Origin: Bacillota bacterium | GTDB lineage: Bacteria; Bacillota; Dehalobacteriia; UBA4068; UBA4997 | Reading direction: 5' to 3' | Assembly: GCA_017398165.1 (NCBI GenBank) | Contig: JAFQHB010000226.1 | Coordinates: 1-6,242, forward strand | DNA: 6,242 nucleotides | In this document: positions 1 through 5,867 of the stretch, piece after piece | How the letters are laid out: every line of letters starts with the position of its first letter | Position numbering within the stretch: position 1 is the first letter of the stretch | Notes under the pieces: model-generated | The model's database searches: none | What the model was told of the DNA's origin: nothing | Seen by the model: only the letters and a program-made list of their open reading frames with translations | Program-made: the position numbers and the translations under genes

Positions 1-363
1 GAGGTATCTCCTTTACAATACGGTCTTTGGGCAGCCGGCAGCAACACCTTTATGGACGAGATCGCCACGATGCTTGGCCTGACCAACTGTTTTGCCGACG
101 TTGACGGCTGGGGGGAAATCTCGGAGGAAAAGCTGCTGGAGCGCAACCCCGATTTTATCGTGACCATCACTATGTACTTTGGTGAAGGCCCCACCCCCGA
201 GGAAGATATCCTCTCCCGCGCCGGCTGGGAAAATGTCACCGCCGTTCAGAACAAGGCGATCCTGAATCTGCAGAACAACGAATTGTCCCGCCCCACGCCT
301 CGTCTGGCAGAAGGTGCACAAATGCTCTTTGATTTTGTCTATGGCGATACTGTCGGCGCGTAA
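1..363 (+). CDS. btuF: ABC transporter substrate-binding protein, BtuF-like, C-terminal part (5' end outside window)
   Basis: This is the last 120 residues of a periplasmic-binding-protein-like lipoprotein that would capture a corrinoid outside the membrane and deliver it to the permease encoded next. The frame is open from base 1, with no start visible, and ends at TAA 361-363. The segment fits the C-terminal lobe of the FepB/BtuF (TroA-like) fold. It shows a GSNTFMDEIATMLGL stretch (residues 13-27 of the visible part), then a WGEIS..KLLERNPDFIV segment, and near the end a SRPTPRLAEGAQ segment, all typical of this family. Family members bind either ferric siderophores/haem or corrinoids. The corrinoid assignment rests on the cobalamin genes downstream, not on any residue I can identify. 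The signal peptide and lipobox cysteine would lie upstream of the window. The protein is probably produced in excess over the permease because a terminator-like hairpin follows the gene. Confidence 0.85.
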   Translation, partial: EVSPLQYGLWAAGSNTFMDEIATMLGLTNCFADVDGWGEISEEKLLERNPDFIVTITMYFGEGPTPEEDILSRAGWENVTAVQNKAILNLQNNELSRPTPRLAEGAQMLFDFVYGDTVGA

Positions 364-388
364 TTGCCGCAAACACCATACCAAAGCC

Positions 389-423
389 AATGGGGACGGC
401 AAGCGTCCCCATTTATGTTTTTT
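389..423 (+). terminator. Intrinsic terminator-like hairpin between btuF and btuC
   Basis: Bases 389-398 (AATGGGGACG) pair perfectly with 404-413 (CGTCCCCATT), leaving a 5-base loop. Four bases follow, then a run of six T at 418-423. This is the form of a rho-independent terminator, although the T run starts a few bases further from the stem than usual. It sits inside the operon, 26 bases after the btuF stop and directly before the btuC ribosome binding site. It therefore probably acts as a partial terminator or 3' stabilising structure that lowers permease expression relative to the binding protein. Confidence 0.65.
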
Positions 424-436
424 GAAGGGAAACGAT

Positions 437-1465
437 ATGAGAAAGAAAGCTGAACATTTTCGTCTGTCGGAATACTTGATTTTTGCCGGCATTACATTGT
501 TCACACTGTGCGCCTGCATTTGCATCGGCAGCGTGAACATCCCGATGAACGAGACACTGACGGTGATTTGGAATGCCATCATACGCGCGCCGCAGCCGGA
601 AAGTCTCGCCGCTTCCATCATCCTGCCGGTACGTCTGCCCCGTGTGATCTGCGTGGCTTTATCCGGTGCAGCCCTGTCTCTGGCAGGCGCCGCGATGCAG
701 GGACTGCTGAAAAACCCTTTAGCGGACGGCTCTACACTGGGCGTGTCCTCCGGTGCGTCACTGGGCGCTGTGCTGGCTATTGCTTTTGGCATTACATTCC
801 CCGCCATCCCATTTGCGGGGACTATGATTATGGCCATCATTTTTGCCTTTTTATCCCTGCTGATAATTCTGGGTCTCTCCTACAAGCTCGATTATTCTCT
901 TTCCACCAACACCATCATTCTGATCGGTGTGATCTACTCGATGTTTGTATCCAGCGCTATGAATGTGATCATCGCCTTTGCCGGGGATAAGGTCAAGGAC
1001 ATTACTTTCTGGACTATGGGCAGCCTGCAGAATTCCAGTTATAAAAACGCGGTGATTCTGGCAGGTGTTTTGTTGATCTGCGGCGGTATTCTCTTTTCCC
1101 TTGCCAGAGAGCTGAATGCCTTCGCTGTGGGTGAAGATAACGCCAGACACATCGGTGTGGACGTCCGAAAGACCAAACTGATAGTTTTGATCACCGTATC
1201 CATTCTGATCGGCGTCTGCGTCTCCATTGGCGGTACAATCGGCTTTGTTGGTCTGGTGACTCCTCATATGGTGCGGATGCTCGTCGGCCCCAACCATAAA
1301 CGGCTGCTGCCCGCATCTGCTTTCGGCGGAGCAGTATTTCTGCTGCTGGCGGATCTGGTCGCGCGTATTCTGCTGGATCCCATTGAGCTGCCGATCGGCG
1401 TGGTGACCAGCCTGGTAGGCGCACTGGTATTTATTTTCATTTTCTATCAGACACGAAAGAGGTGA
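437..1465 (+). CDS. btuC: FecCD/BtuC-family ABC transporter permease
   Basis: This is the integral membrane subunit of the importer and forms the corrinoid translocation pathway as a homodimer. The product is 342 residues, normal for the FecCD family. Hydrophobic segments lie roughly at residues 13-32, 62-85, 101-120, 127-147, 158-181, 204-222, 248-272, 294-313 and 317-336. Family hallmarks are GLLKNPLADGSTLGVSSGAS (89-108), the ATPase-contacting loop GLVTPHMVRMLVG (272-284), and LADLVAR....P.ELPIGVVTSLVGA near the end. I chose ATG 437 because GAAGGGA (424-430) lies 6 bases upstream and the protein then begins MRKKAEHF before the first membrane helix. A longer in-frame reading from 314 would overlap btuF and translate through the terminator hairpin, so it is unlikely. 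Substrate is inferred from context; family members also carry iron chelates. Confidence 0.9.
   Translation: MRKKAEHFRLSEYLIFAGITLFTLCACICIGSVNIPMNETLTVIWNAIIRAPQPESLAASIILPVRLPRVICVALSGAALSLAGAAMQGLLKNPLADGSTLGVSSGASLGAVLAIAFGITFPAIPFAGTMIMAIIFAFLSLLIILGLSYKLDYSLSTNTIILIGVIYSMFVSSAMNVIIAFAGDKVKDITFWTMGSLQNSSYKNAVILAGVLLICGGILFSLARELNAFAVGEDNARHIGVDVRKTKLIVLITVSILIGVCVSIGGTIGFVGLVTPHMVRMLVGPNHKRLLPASAFGGAVFLLLADLVARILLDPIELPIGVVTSLVGALVFIFIFYQTRKR
1456..1462 (+). promoter_or_regulatory. Ribosome binding site deciding the btuD start
   Basis: AAAGAGG lies in the last codons of btuC and ends 8 bases before GTG 1471. An in-frame GTG at 1462 overlaps this site itself, so ribosomes should start at 1471. 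Confidence 0.6.
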
Positions 1466-1470
1466 CGGTT

Positions 1471-2235
1471 GTGCTGCAAGTACATAATCTGACAGTTTCC
1501 TATGGCAGCCATACCGTTGTGGATCACCTCAGCTTTCAGGTGGTAGAGGGACAATGGCTGATGATCGTAGGTCCCAACGGAGCGGGCAAATCCACCATCC
1601 TTAATGCCATCACCCAGGGCGTCAATTACACCGGCACAGTTCTGCTGAACGGCACGGACGTCAAAAAGCAGAAAGCGTCCTCTCGTGCCAGAGAGATCGG
1701 TGTGTTGGCGCAAAACCATCACGTCGGCTATGAATTCACCGTGGAGGAGATCGTACGGTTGGGTCGCTATGCCCATTCCTCCGGCTTGCTGTCCGGTCGC
1801 AGAAACGAGGACGAGGCCGCTGTGCAGCGGGCTCTGGAATTGACCGGTATGGCGCCACAGCGGCAACAATCCGTGCTGACGTTATCCGGCGGCGAATTGC
1901 AGCGCACTTTTCTGGCGCAGGTTTTTGCACAGGGTCCCCGGCTTCTCCTTTTGGATGAGCCGACCAACCATCTGGATCTGGTCTATCAAAAGCAGGTTTT
2001 CGCGCTCATCAGTGAATGGCTGAAAACACCGGGACGGGCCGTCGTATCCGTGGTGCACGATTTATCCCTGGCCAGGGCATTCGGTACCAATGCCCTGCTG
2101 ATGCACAAGGGCAGGGCTGTAGCGCAGGGCGAGGTAAAAGATGTAATGTCCTCCGGGCAGCTCGACCGCGTTTATGGTATGGATGTTCGTGATTGGATGC
2201 GAACAATGCTCTCACAATGGGACGGTGATGAATGA
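1471..2235 (+). CDS. btuD: ABC transporter ATP-binding protein, BtuD/FecE type
   Basis: This is the cytoplasmic ATPase that powers corrinoid import through the adjacent permease. The 254-residue product carries the full ABC set: Walker A GPNGAGKST (34-42), Q-loop Gln81, signature LSGGELQR (138-145), Walker B LLLLDEP with Asp162 and Glu163, D-loop NHLD (166-169) and switch His196. No catalytic residue is missing. The start is a GTG at 1471, chosen because AAAGAGG at 1456-1462 is correctly spaced. A GTG at 1462 in the same frame would add three residues and overlap the btuC stop codon. The btuC stop (1463-1465) is 5 bases upstream, so the two genes are translationally linked. Corrinoid specificity is inferred from the operon; the sequence alone only supports the siderophore/B12 importer subfamily. 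Confidence 0.9.
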   Translation: MLQVHNLTVSYGSHTVVDHLSFQVVEGQWLMIVGPNGAGKSTILNAITQGVNYTGTVLLNGTDVKKQKASSRAREIGVLAQNHHVGYEFTVEEIVRLGRYAHSSGLLSGRRNEDEAAVQRALELTGMAPQRQQSVLTLSGGELQRTFLAQVFAQGPRLLLLDEPTNHLDLVYQKQVFALISEWLKTPGRAVVSVVHDLSLARAFGTNALLMHKGRAVAQGEVKDVMSSGQLDRVYGMDVRDWMRTMLSQWDGDE

Positions 2236-2260
2236 TTATGCCGAATTTTGCAAAAATCAA

Positions 2261-2291
2261 TTCTGATATTGCCTGCCAGTATATATCAGAA
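2261..2291 (+). repeat. Perfect 9-bp inverted repeat in the cobU leader
   Basis: TTCTGATAT (2261-2269) is the exact reverse complement of ATATCAGAA (2283-2291), with a 13-base spacer. No T run follows, so it is not a terminator. It ends 3 bases before the cobU ribosome binding site, so it may be an RNA hairpin affecting translation, an RNA processing site, or an operator. Chance occurrence cannot be excluded. Confidence 0.45.
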
Positions 2292-2294
2292 GCC

Positions 2295-2300
2295 GGGAGG
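2295..2300 (+). promoter_or_regulatory. Ribosome binding site deciding the cobU start
   Basis: GGGAGG ends 9 bases before ATG 2310. It favours that start over the in-frame ATG at 2232, which overlaps the btuD stop and has only weak upstream complementarity to 16S rRNA. Confidence 0.65.
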
Positions 2301-2309
2301 CGAAAGCAT

Positions 2310-2831
2310 ATGATGATCCTGTTGACCGGAGGATCAGCCTGCGGGAAAAGTTACTATGCGGAAACCCTGTGCCAAAGCTTTCCGCTGCCGAGGTATTATC
2401 TTGCCGCCATACGTCCCTACGAGGCCGACAGTAAGGCGAAGATTGCCAGACACCGCCAGAAGCGGGCGGGAAAAGGCTTTACAACCATCGAGCGATATAC
2501 CGACCTGGCCGGACTGCAGCTGCCCGAACGCGGCACCGCCCTGCTGGAATGTATCTGCAACCTGACCGCCAATGAAATGTTTGACGACGAGGGCAACCAG
2601 ACGGACCCATTCCAGACAGTTATGCGCGGCGTCGCAGCACTTCGCAGCCAATGTGAGACCCTTATCGTAGTAACCAATGATGTGGGCAGTGACAGTAAAA
2701 CCTATGACCCCGCTACACAAGCCTATATTCAGGCACTGGGACGTATCAATGCCGCATTGGCGCAGCAGGCAGACTGTGTTTTGGAATTGGTCTGCGGGAT
2801 TCCCATTCCATTGAAAGGAGCACTCCTGTGA
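2310..2831 (+). CDS. cobU: Adenosylcobinamide kinase / adenosylcobinamide-phosphate guanylyltransferase
   Basis: This is a bifunctional enzyme that phosphorylates adenosylcobinamide and then transfers GMP to give adenosyl-GDP-cobinamide, the activated form used for lower-ligand attachment. The product is 173 residues, close to the usual 175-190. Visible features are the P-loop GGSACGKS (7-14), the RYYLAA strand (28-33), and the R.H..KR..GF.TIE segment whose His48 fits the guanylylated histidine known as His46 in Salmonella CobU. Also present are VVTNDVGSD near residue 123 and the closing LGRINAALAQQAD.VLELVCGIP segment. In the P-loop the usual Arg-Ser before GKS is Ala-Cys. I chose ATG 2310 because of GGGAGG at 2295-2300 and because the protein then begins directly at the first strand. 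An ATG at 2232 would add 26 residues unlike the family and run through an inverted repeat. The gene ends inside the start codon of the following small ORF. Confidence 0.88.
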   Translation: MMILLTGGSACGKSYYAETLCQSFPLPRYYLAAIRPYEADSKAKIARHRQKRAGKGFTTIERYTDLAGLQLPERGTALLECICNLTANEMFDDEGNQTDPFQTVMRGVAALRSQCETLIVVTNDVGSDSKTYDPATQAYIQALGRINAALAQQADCVLELVCGIPIPLKGALL

Positions 2832-2917
2832 TGAAAGATTTATTTCGCTCCGTTCCGATGGCATTTTTGTTGGCGGTTTTCGTTATGAAAGAAAAGGTGG
2901 TGTCTGTATGCTGTTGA
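2831..2917 (+). pseudogene. cobS: Probable remnant of cobS (adenosylcobinamide-GDP ribazoletransferase)
   Basis: A 28-codon ORF starts at ATG 2831, overlapping the last base of the cobU stop, with AAAGGAG (2814-2820) 10 bases upstream. It begins MKDLFRSVPMAF, which resembles the start of clostridial CobS proteins (MK.L..SF..AF, normally followed by a S/TRIP motif). After Phe12 the CobS-like sequence breaks off into FLLAVFVMKEKVV and a stop at 2915-2917, which overlaps the next gene's start. Intact CobS is about 250 residues, with several membrane helices and acidic metal-binding motifs, none of which is present. Position between cobU and cobC is where cobS is commonly found. The simplest reading is an internal deletion that joined the two ends of cobS. 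Alternatives are an unrelated small membrane peptide, a translational coupling leader, or an assembly gap. The CobS resemblance comes from memory of the family and covers only about 12 residues. Confidence 0.42.
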
Positions 2918-3273
2918 TCATAGGCGGTCAGGGCTCCGGAAAGCGGAGCTTTGCCAAAACACTGGGCTATTCCGACAGTGATATGGCGGATGCGGTTCTG
3001 GATGACCGCCCGGTGATTTTTCATTTGGAACAAATAGTGTTTCGCAGCCCCGACAGCCTGGATGATATTCTGCAGGCTCTGGAGGGCAAAGACGTCGTCA
3101 TCTGTAATGAAGTCGGCAGCGGCGTGATGCCGGTAGAACATTGGGAACGTGCGGGCCGCGAGGCAACGGGCCGACTGTGTATTCTTTTAGCACAGCGGGC
3201 CGATTGCGTGATTCGTATGGTCAGCGGGCTGCCGATGGTCATCAAAGGAGAATTGCCATGCGCATCACATTGA
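2908..3273 (+). CDS. Short CobU-like P-loop protein (second cobU paralogue)
   Basis: This 121-residue protein resembles both ends of CobU but lacks the middle. It opens MLLIIGGQGSGKRSFAKTLG, matching the CobU P-loop region, and has VVICNEVGSGVMPVE (63-77), matching the CobU VVTNDVGSD-type strand. It ends REATGRLCILLAQRADCVIRMVSGLP..IKG (84-114), matching the CobU tail LGRINAALAQQAD.VLELVCGIP..LKG. The segment carrying the guanylylated histidine (R.H...R) is absent. In the P-loop, Arg13 takes the place of the Ser/Thr that normally binds magnesium. It may therefore have lost one or both CobU activities, and could be a nucleotide-binding partner, a regulator, or an enzyme with a narrower role. 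The start at ATG 2908 is supported by AAAAGGTGG (2892-2900), 7 bases upstream. It overlaps the cobS remnant by 10 bases and the next gene by 16. Automatic annotation would probably call it CobU, which overstates the evidence. Confidence 0.75.
   Translation: MLLIIGGQGSGKRSFAKTLGYSDSDMADAVLDDRPVIFHLEQIVFRSPDSLDDILQALEGKDVVICNEVGSGVMPVEHWERAGREATGRLCILLAQRADCVIRMVSGLPMVIKGELPCASH
3244..3250 (+). promoter_or_regulatory. Ribosome binding site deciding the cobC start
   Basis: AAAGGAG ends 7 bases before ATG 3258, inside the end of the preceding gene. It fixes the phosphatase start at the conserved RHG-containing N-terminus rather than at an in-frame ATG at 3141. Confidence 0.75.
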
Positions 3274-3845
3274 TTCGTCACGGCAAGACAGCAGGCAACT
3301 CCGAACTGCGATACATTGGGCGAACCGATGAGCCGCTGGCACCGGCAGGCATTATGCAGCTAAAGGCGCAGAATACCGATTATGCGCTAAACAAAGTCTA
3401 TGTGTCGCCCCTGCGGCGCACACAGCAAACAGCGGCGATACTCTTCCCCAATGCGGAGCAAATTATTGTAGATGCCCTGCAGGAAATGGACTTTGGCGAT
3501 TTTGAAGGGCGCAGCTACAATGAGATGGCGGAGGATGCCGATTACCGTGTCTGGGTAGACAGCGACTGTCTGGCTCCCTGTCCCAACGGCGAAAGCAGAA
3601 GCAGTTTTGCCACTCGCGTTTGTAATGCTTTCCGGGGAATACTGACACAGGCAGAAGCGCAGGGTGATTCCAACCTCGTTTTCGTGGTGCACGGCGGGAC
3701 TATTATGGCCATTATGGAGCATTTTGCCGTACCGCATAAAGATTATTATGATTATTCTGTAAAAAACTGCAGTGGCTATATCTGCGATGCCATACGGAAT
3801 GAGCAGGGAATCCTGACATTGCACAACGTGACTCTATGGGGATAG
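3258..3845 (+). CDS. cobC: Histidine phosphatase family protein, probable alpha-ribazole phosphatase
   Basis: This is probably the phosphatase that removes the 5'-phosphate from alpha-ribazole phosphate or from adenosylcobalamin phosphate in the last steps of B12 assembly. The 195-residue product shows the histidine phosphatase core. It has the phospho-accepting histidine in RHG (7-9), SPLRRTQQTA (50-59) with the second phosphate-binding arginine at 54, the general acid Glu76 in LQEMDFGDFEG (74-84), and the second histidine in VVHGG (143-147). Length is normal for CobC. Start ATG 3258 has an ideal AAAGGAG site and places RHG at residue 7, as in the family. It overlaps the upstream CobU-like gene by 16 bases, indicating coupled translation. 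Histidine phosphatases are functionally diverse, so the alpha-ribazole role relies on the neighbouring cobU, cbiB and cobD genes. Confidence 0.85.
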   Translation: MRITLIRHGKTAGNSELRYIGRTDEPLAPAGIMQLKAQNTDYALNKVYVSPLRRTQQTAAILFPNAEQIIVDALQEMDFGDFEGRSYNEMAEDADYRVWVDSDCLAPCPNGESRSSFATRVCNAFRGILTQAEAQGDSNLVFVVHGGTIMAIMEHFAVPHKDYYDYSVKNCSGYICDAIRNEQGILTLHNVTLWG

Positions 3846-3850
3846 AAACT

Positions 3851-4816
3851 ATGACATATCATTTCATTTCTTTTGCGGTCGGATTTATGGCTGACCTGCT
3901 GTTGGGTGATCCGCTGGGCGGTTTTCATATTGTGGTTGCCATCGGCAAGCTGATATCTGTGTTGGAGCACTGCATTCGCAAGCTGTTTCCCAAAAGCAAA
4001 AACGGCGAGCTTTGCGGCGGCTTTATCACCGTCCTGATCGTTTGCGTCCTGTCCTTTGGCATCAGCTGGTGGATATGCGCCGTGGGATACCAAATCCATT
4101 GGATGCTCGGCATTATTCTGGAGAGCTTTTTGTGCTGGCAGTGTCTGGCCGCCCGTTCCTTGTATGCAGAAAGTATGTCGGTATACAACGCACTGAAGCG
4201 CAGCGACCTGTCTGCCGCCAGAGAGGCCGTCGGCCGTATCGTCGGCAGGGATACCGCTGCGCTGGATGAATCCGGCGTCAGCCGCGCCTGCGTGGAAACC
4301 ATCGCCGAGAACTGTTCTGACGGCGTGATCGCCCCGCTTATCTTCCTTGCCATCGGCGGTGCCCCCCTGGGCGTTCTTTACAAGGCTATCAACACGATGG
4401 ACAGTATGCTGGGGTATAAAAACGACCGCTATCTTTATTTCGGCCGCGTCGCCGCCAAACTGGATGATGCTGCCAACTATCTGCCCGCCCGTATTGCCGC
4501 CCTGCTGATGACAGTTGCCGCCACAATGATCGGGCAGGATGGCCCAAACGCCTGGTCGATATTTTGCCGGGATCGGCTGAATCATACCAGCCCCAATTCT
4601 GCGCATACGGAAGCGGTTTGCGCCGGTGCACTGCACATTCGCCTGGGCGGCCCTTCCGTCTACTTTGGCAAAATCGTAACCAAGCCCTATATCGGCGACA
4701 ATGACCGTCCTGTCGAAGCAGAGGATATTTGCCGGGCCAATCGTTTGATGTTTGCCTGTACGCTTCTTTGTTTTGTAATTGCATTGCTCGGAAAGGGGGC
4801 TTTTCTACTATGCTGA
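3851..4816 (+). CDS. cbiB: Adenosylcobinamide-phosphate synthase CbiB (CobD in aerobic nomenclature)
   Basis: This integral membrane enzyme joins adenosylcobyric acid to (R)-1-amino-2-propanol phosphate. The 321-residue product has the family pattern: membrane helices around 4-18, 57-79 and 83-100, then VGRDT..LDESGVSRACVET (131-150), IAENCSDGVIAPL (151-163), YKAINTMDSMLGYK (177-190), and FGR..AKLDDAANYLPARI (197-215). It continues with CRDRLNHTSPNS (239-250), AGALHIRLGG (258-267) and a terminal helix near 299-320. The usual HPV in the early GDP....HPV segment reads HIV here (26-28). I prefer ATG 3851, which has GGGGA (3838-3842) 8 bases upstream; it lies 5 bases after the cobC stop. An ATG at 3836 overlapping cobC is the alternative and would add five residues, but has no clear binding site. 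The product of the next gene supplies its aminopropanol phosphate substrate. Confidence 0.92.
   Translation: MTYHFISFAVGFMADLLLGDPLGGFHIVVAIGKLISVLEHCIRKLFPKSKNGELCGGFITVLIVCVLSFGISWWICAVGYQIHWMLGIILESFLCWQCLAARSLYAESMSVYNALKRSDLSAAREAVGRIVGRDTAALDESGVSRACVETIAENCSDGVIAPLIFLAIGGAPLGVLYKAINTMDSMLGYKNDRYLYFGRVAAKLDDAANYLPARIAALLMTVAATMIGQDGPNAWSIFCRDRLNHTSPNSAHTEAVCAGALHIRLGGPSVYFGKIVTKPYIGDNDRPVEAEDICRANRLMFACTLLCFVIALLGKGAFLLC
4792..4799 (+). promoter_or_regulatory. Ribosome binding site deciding the cobD start
   Basis: AAAGGGGG ends 10 bases before ATG 4810, within the end of cbiB. It selects this start over an in-frame ATG at 4729 lying deep inside cbiB. Confidence 0.6.
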
Positions 4817-5865
4817 CACATGGCGGAGATATTGTCGGTTTTGCGGAACAATACGGAACCGAGCCGTTGGATTTTTCTGTCAATACCAATCCGCTCGGCT
4901 TTTCCCCCCAGGCGAAAGCCGCCTTTTTGCGCGCTGCAGAGCGTGCCTGTGAATACCCGGATCCGCTCTACCGCAGGCTGCGGGCAGCCATAGCAGACCA
5001 TGAACACATTCCTGTGGAATGGATCGCCTGCGGCAACGGTGCGGCAGATCTGATTTGGCGTATTGCCTGCGCCGACCGTCCCCGGCAGTCCCTCGTGACG
5101 GCGCCAACCTTTTCGGAATATGAAACGGCATTGTCGGCAGTGGATTGCCGTGTAGGACATTACGCCCTTTCTTCCGAGAATGGCTTTCGCCTGGATGATG
5201 GTATTCTGACCCATATCACACCGGATCTCGATATTCTGTTTCTTTGCAATCCCAACAATCCTACCGGCCTCACTATCGGCAGATCACTCCTGCAGCAAAT
5301 CATAGATCGCTGCCGGGTATGTGATGTCCGCCTGATCGTGGATGAATGTTTCCTGGGCTTCCTGCCTGATGCAGAACAACTGACACTGAAACCTTACCTC
5401 GCCGAGAACCCCGGACTTGTGATTCTCAAGGCGTTTACCAAACTCTATGGTATGGCAGGCCTGCGGCTGGGATACTGTCTATGTGCGGACGCTGCATTCT
5501 TATCCGATCTGTGCCGGGCCGGACAATGCTGGCCGGTGTCTGTTACTGCCGAGGAAGCAGGCATTGGCGCATTGAAGGATGCGGAATTTGTGGAGCAAAC
5601 ACTGGCATTTCTCCCCGCCGAGCGGGAACGTGTACGCCAATCGATGGAAGAGCTGGGCTTGCTCGTCTATCCCGGGGAAGCAAACTATCTGTTCTTCCAT
5701 ACGGATATCCCCAATTATCAGGAACGATTGGCCAAACGGGGCATTCTGATTCGCAGCTGCAGCAATTATATTGGATTGAGGGACGGCTACTATCGTATCG
5801 CAGTCCTAACTGCCGAGCATAACGACCGTCTGCTGGCTGCGATGACACAAATCAAAGAGGAATGA
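4810..5865 (+). CDS. cobD: L-threonine-O-3-phosphate decarboxylase (PLP-dependent, CobD type)
   Basis: This enzyme decarboxylates L-threonine phosphate to (R)-1-amino-2-propanol phosphate, the linker used by CbiB. The 351-residue product is a class I/II fold-type I PLP enzyme related to histidinol-phosphate aminotransferase. Visible motifs are HGGDI at the N-terminus (4-8), [10 protein letters not shown] (21-30), the cofactor phosphate-binding GNGAADLI (75-82), NPNNPTG (147-153), Asp178 in IVDECF, the Schiff-base lysine Lys211 in [15 protein letters not shown] (208-222), and the carboxylate-binding Arg329 in YYRIAV. The early HGG..... DFS.N.NPLG block and the surrounding genes favour CobD over a HisC aminotransferase, which cannot be told apart by fold alone. 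Start ATG 4810 has AAAGGGGG upstream and overlaps the end of cbiB by 7 bases. A longer reading from 4729 would simply re-translate cbiB in another frame. Confidence 0.9.
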   Translation: MLTHGGDIVGFAEQYGTEPLDFSVNTNPLGFSPQAKAAFLRAAERACEYPDPLYRRLRAAIADHEHIPVEWIACGNGAADLIWRIACADRPRQSLVTAPTFSEYETALSAVDCRVGHYALSSENGFRLDDGILTHITPDLDILFLCNPNNPTGLTIGRSLLQQIIDRCRVCDVRLIVDECFLGFLPDAEQLTLKPYLAENPGLVILKAFTKLYGMAGLRLGYCLCADAAFLSDLCRAGQCWPVSVTAEEAGIGALKDAEFVEQTLAFLPAERERVRQSMEELGLLVYPGEANYLFFHTDIPNYQERLAKRGILIRSCSNYIGLRDGYYRIAVLTAEHNDRLLAAMTQIKEE

Positions 5866-5867
5866 CT

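Noticed and set aside
314..436. N-terminal extension of the permease starting at ATG 314
   Set aside because: It would overlap btuF in another frame and translate the terminator hairpin. ATG 437 has a proper ribosome binding site and gives normal family length.
13..840. Long minus-strand open frame of 275 codons opposite btuF and btuC
   Set aside because: It crosses two well-supported plus-strand genes and the hairpin between them, has no recognisable domain, and is explained by codon bias of the real genes.
2232..2309. Longer CobU start at ATG 2232, overlapping the btuD stop as ATGA
   Set aside because: The overlap is typical of coupling, so it is not excluded. However, the 26 extra residues do not resemble CobU, no good ribosome binding site precedes it, and GGGAGG sits correctly before ATG 2310.
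2816..2827. AGGAG-CA-CTCCT inverted repeat covering the ribosome binding site before 2831
   Set aside because: The two-base loop is too tight. Only about four pairs with a four-base loop could form, so stable sequestration of the site is unlikely.
3776..4636. Long minus-strand open frame of 286 codons opposite cbiB
   Set aside because: It lies antisense to cbiB, whose family motifs are unmistakable. The translation shows no known fold and has low-complexity, shadow-like composition.
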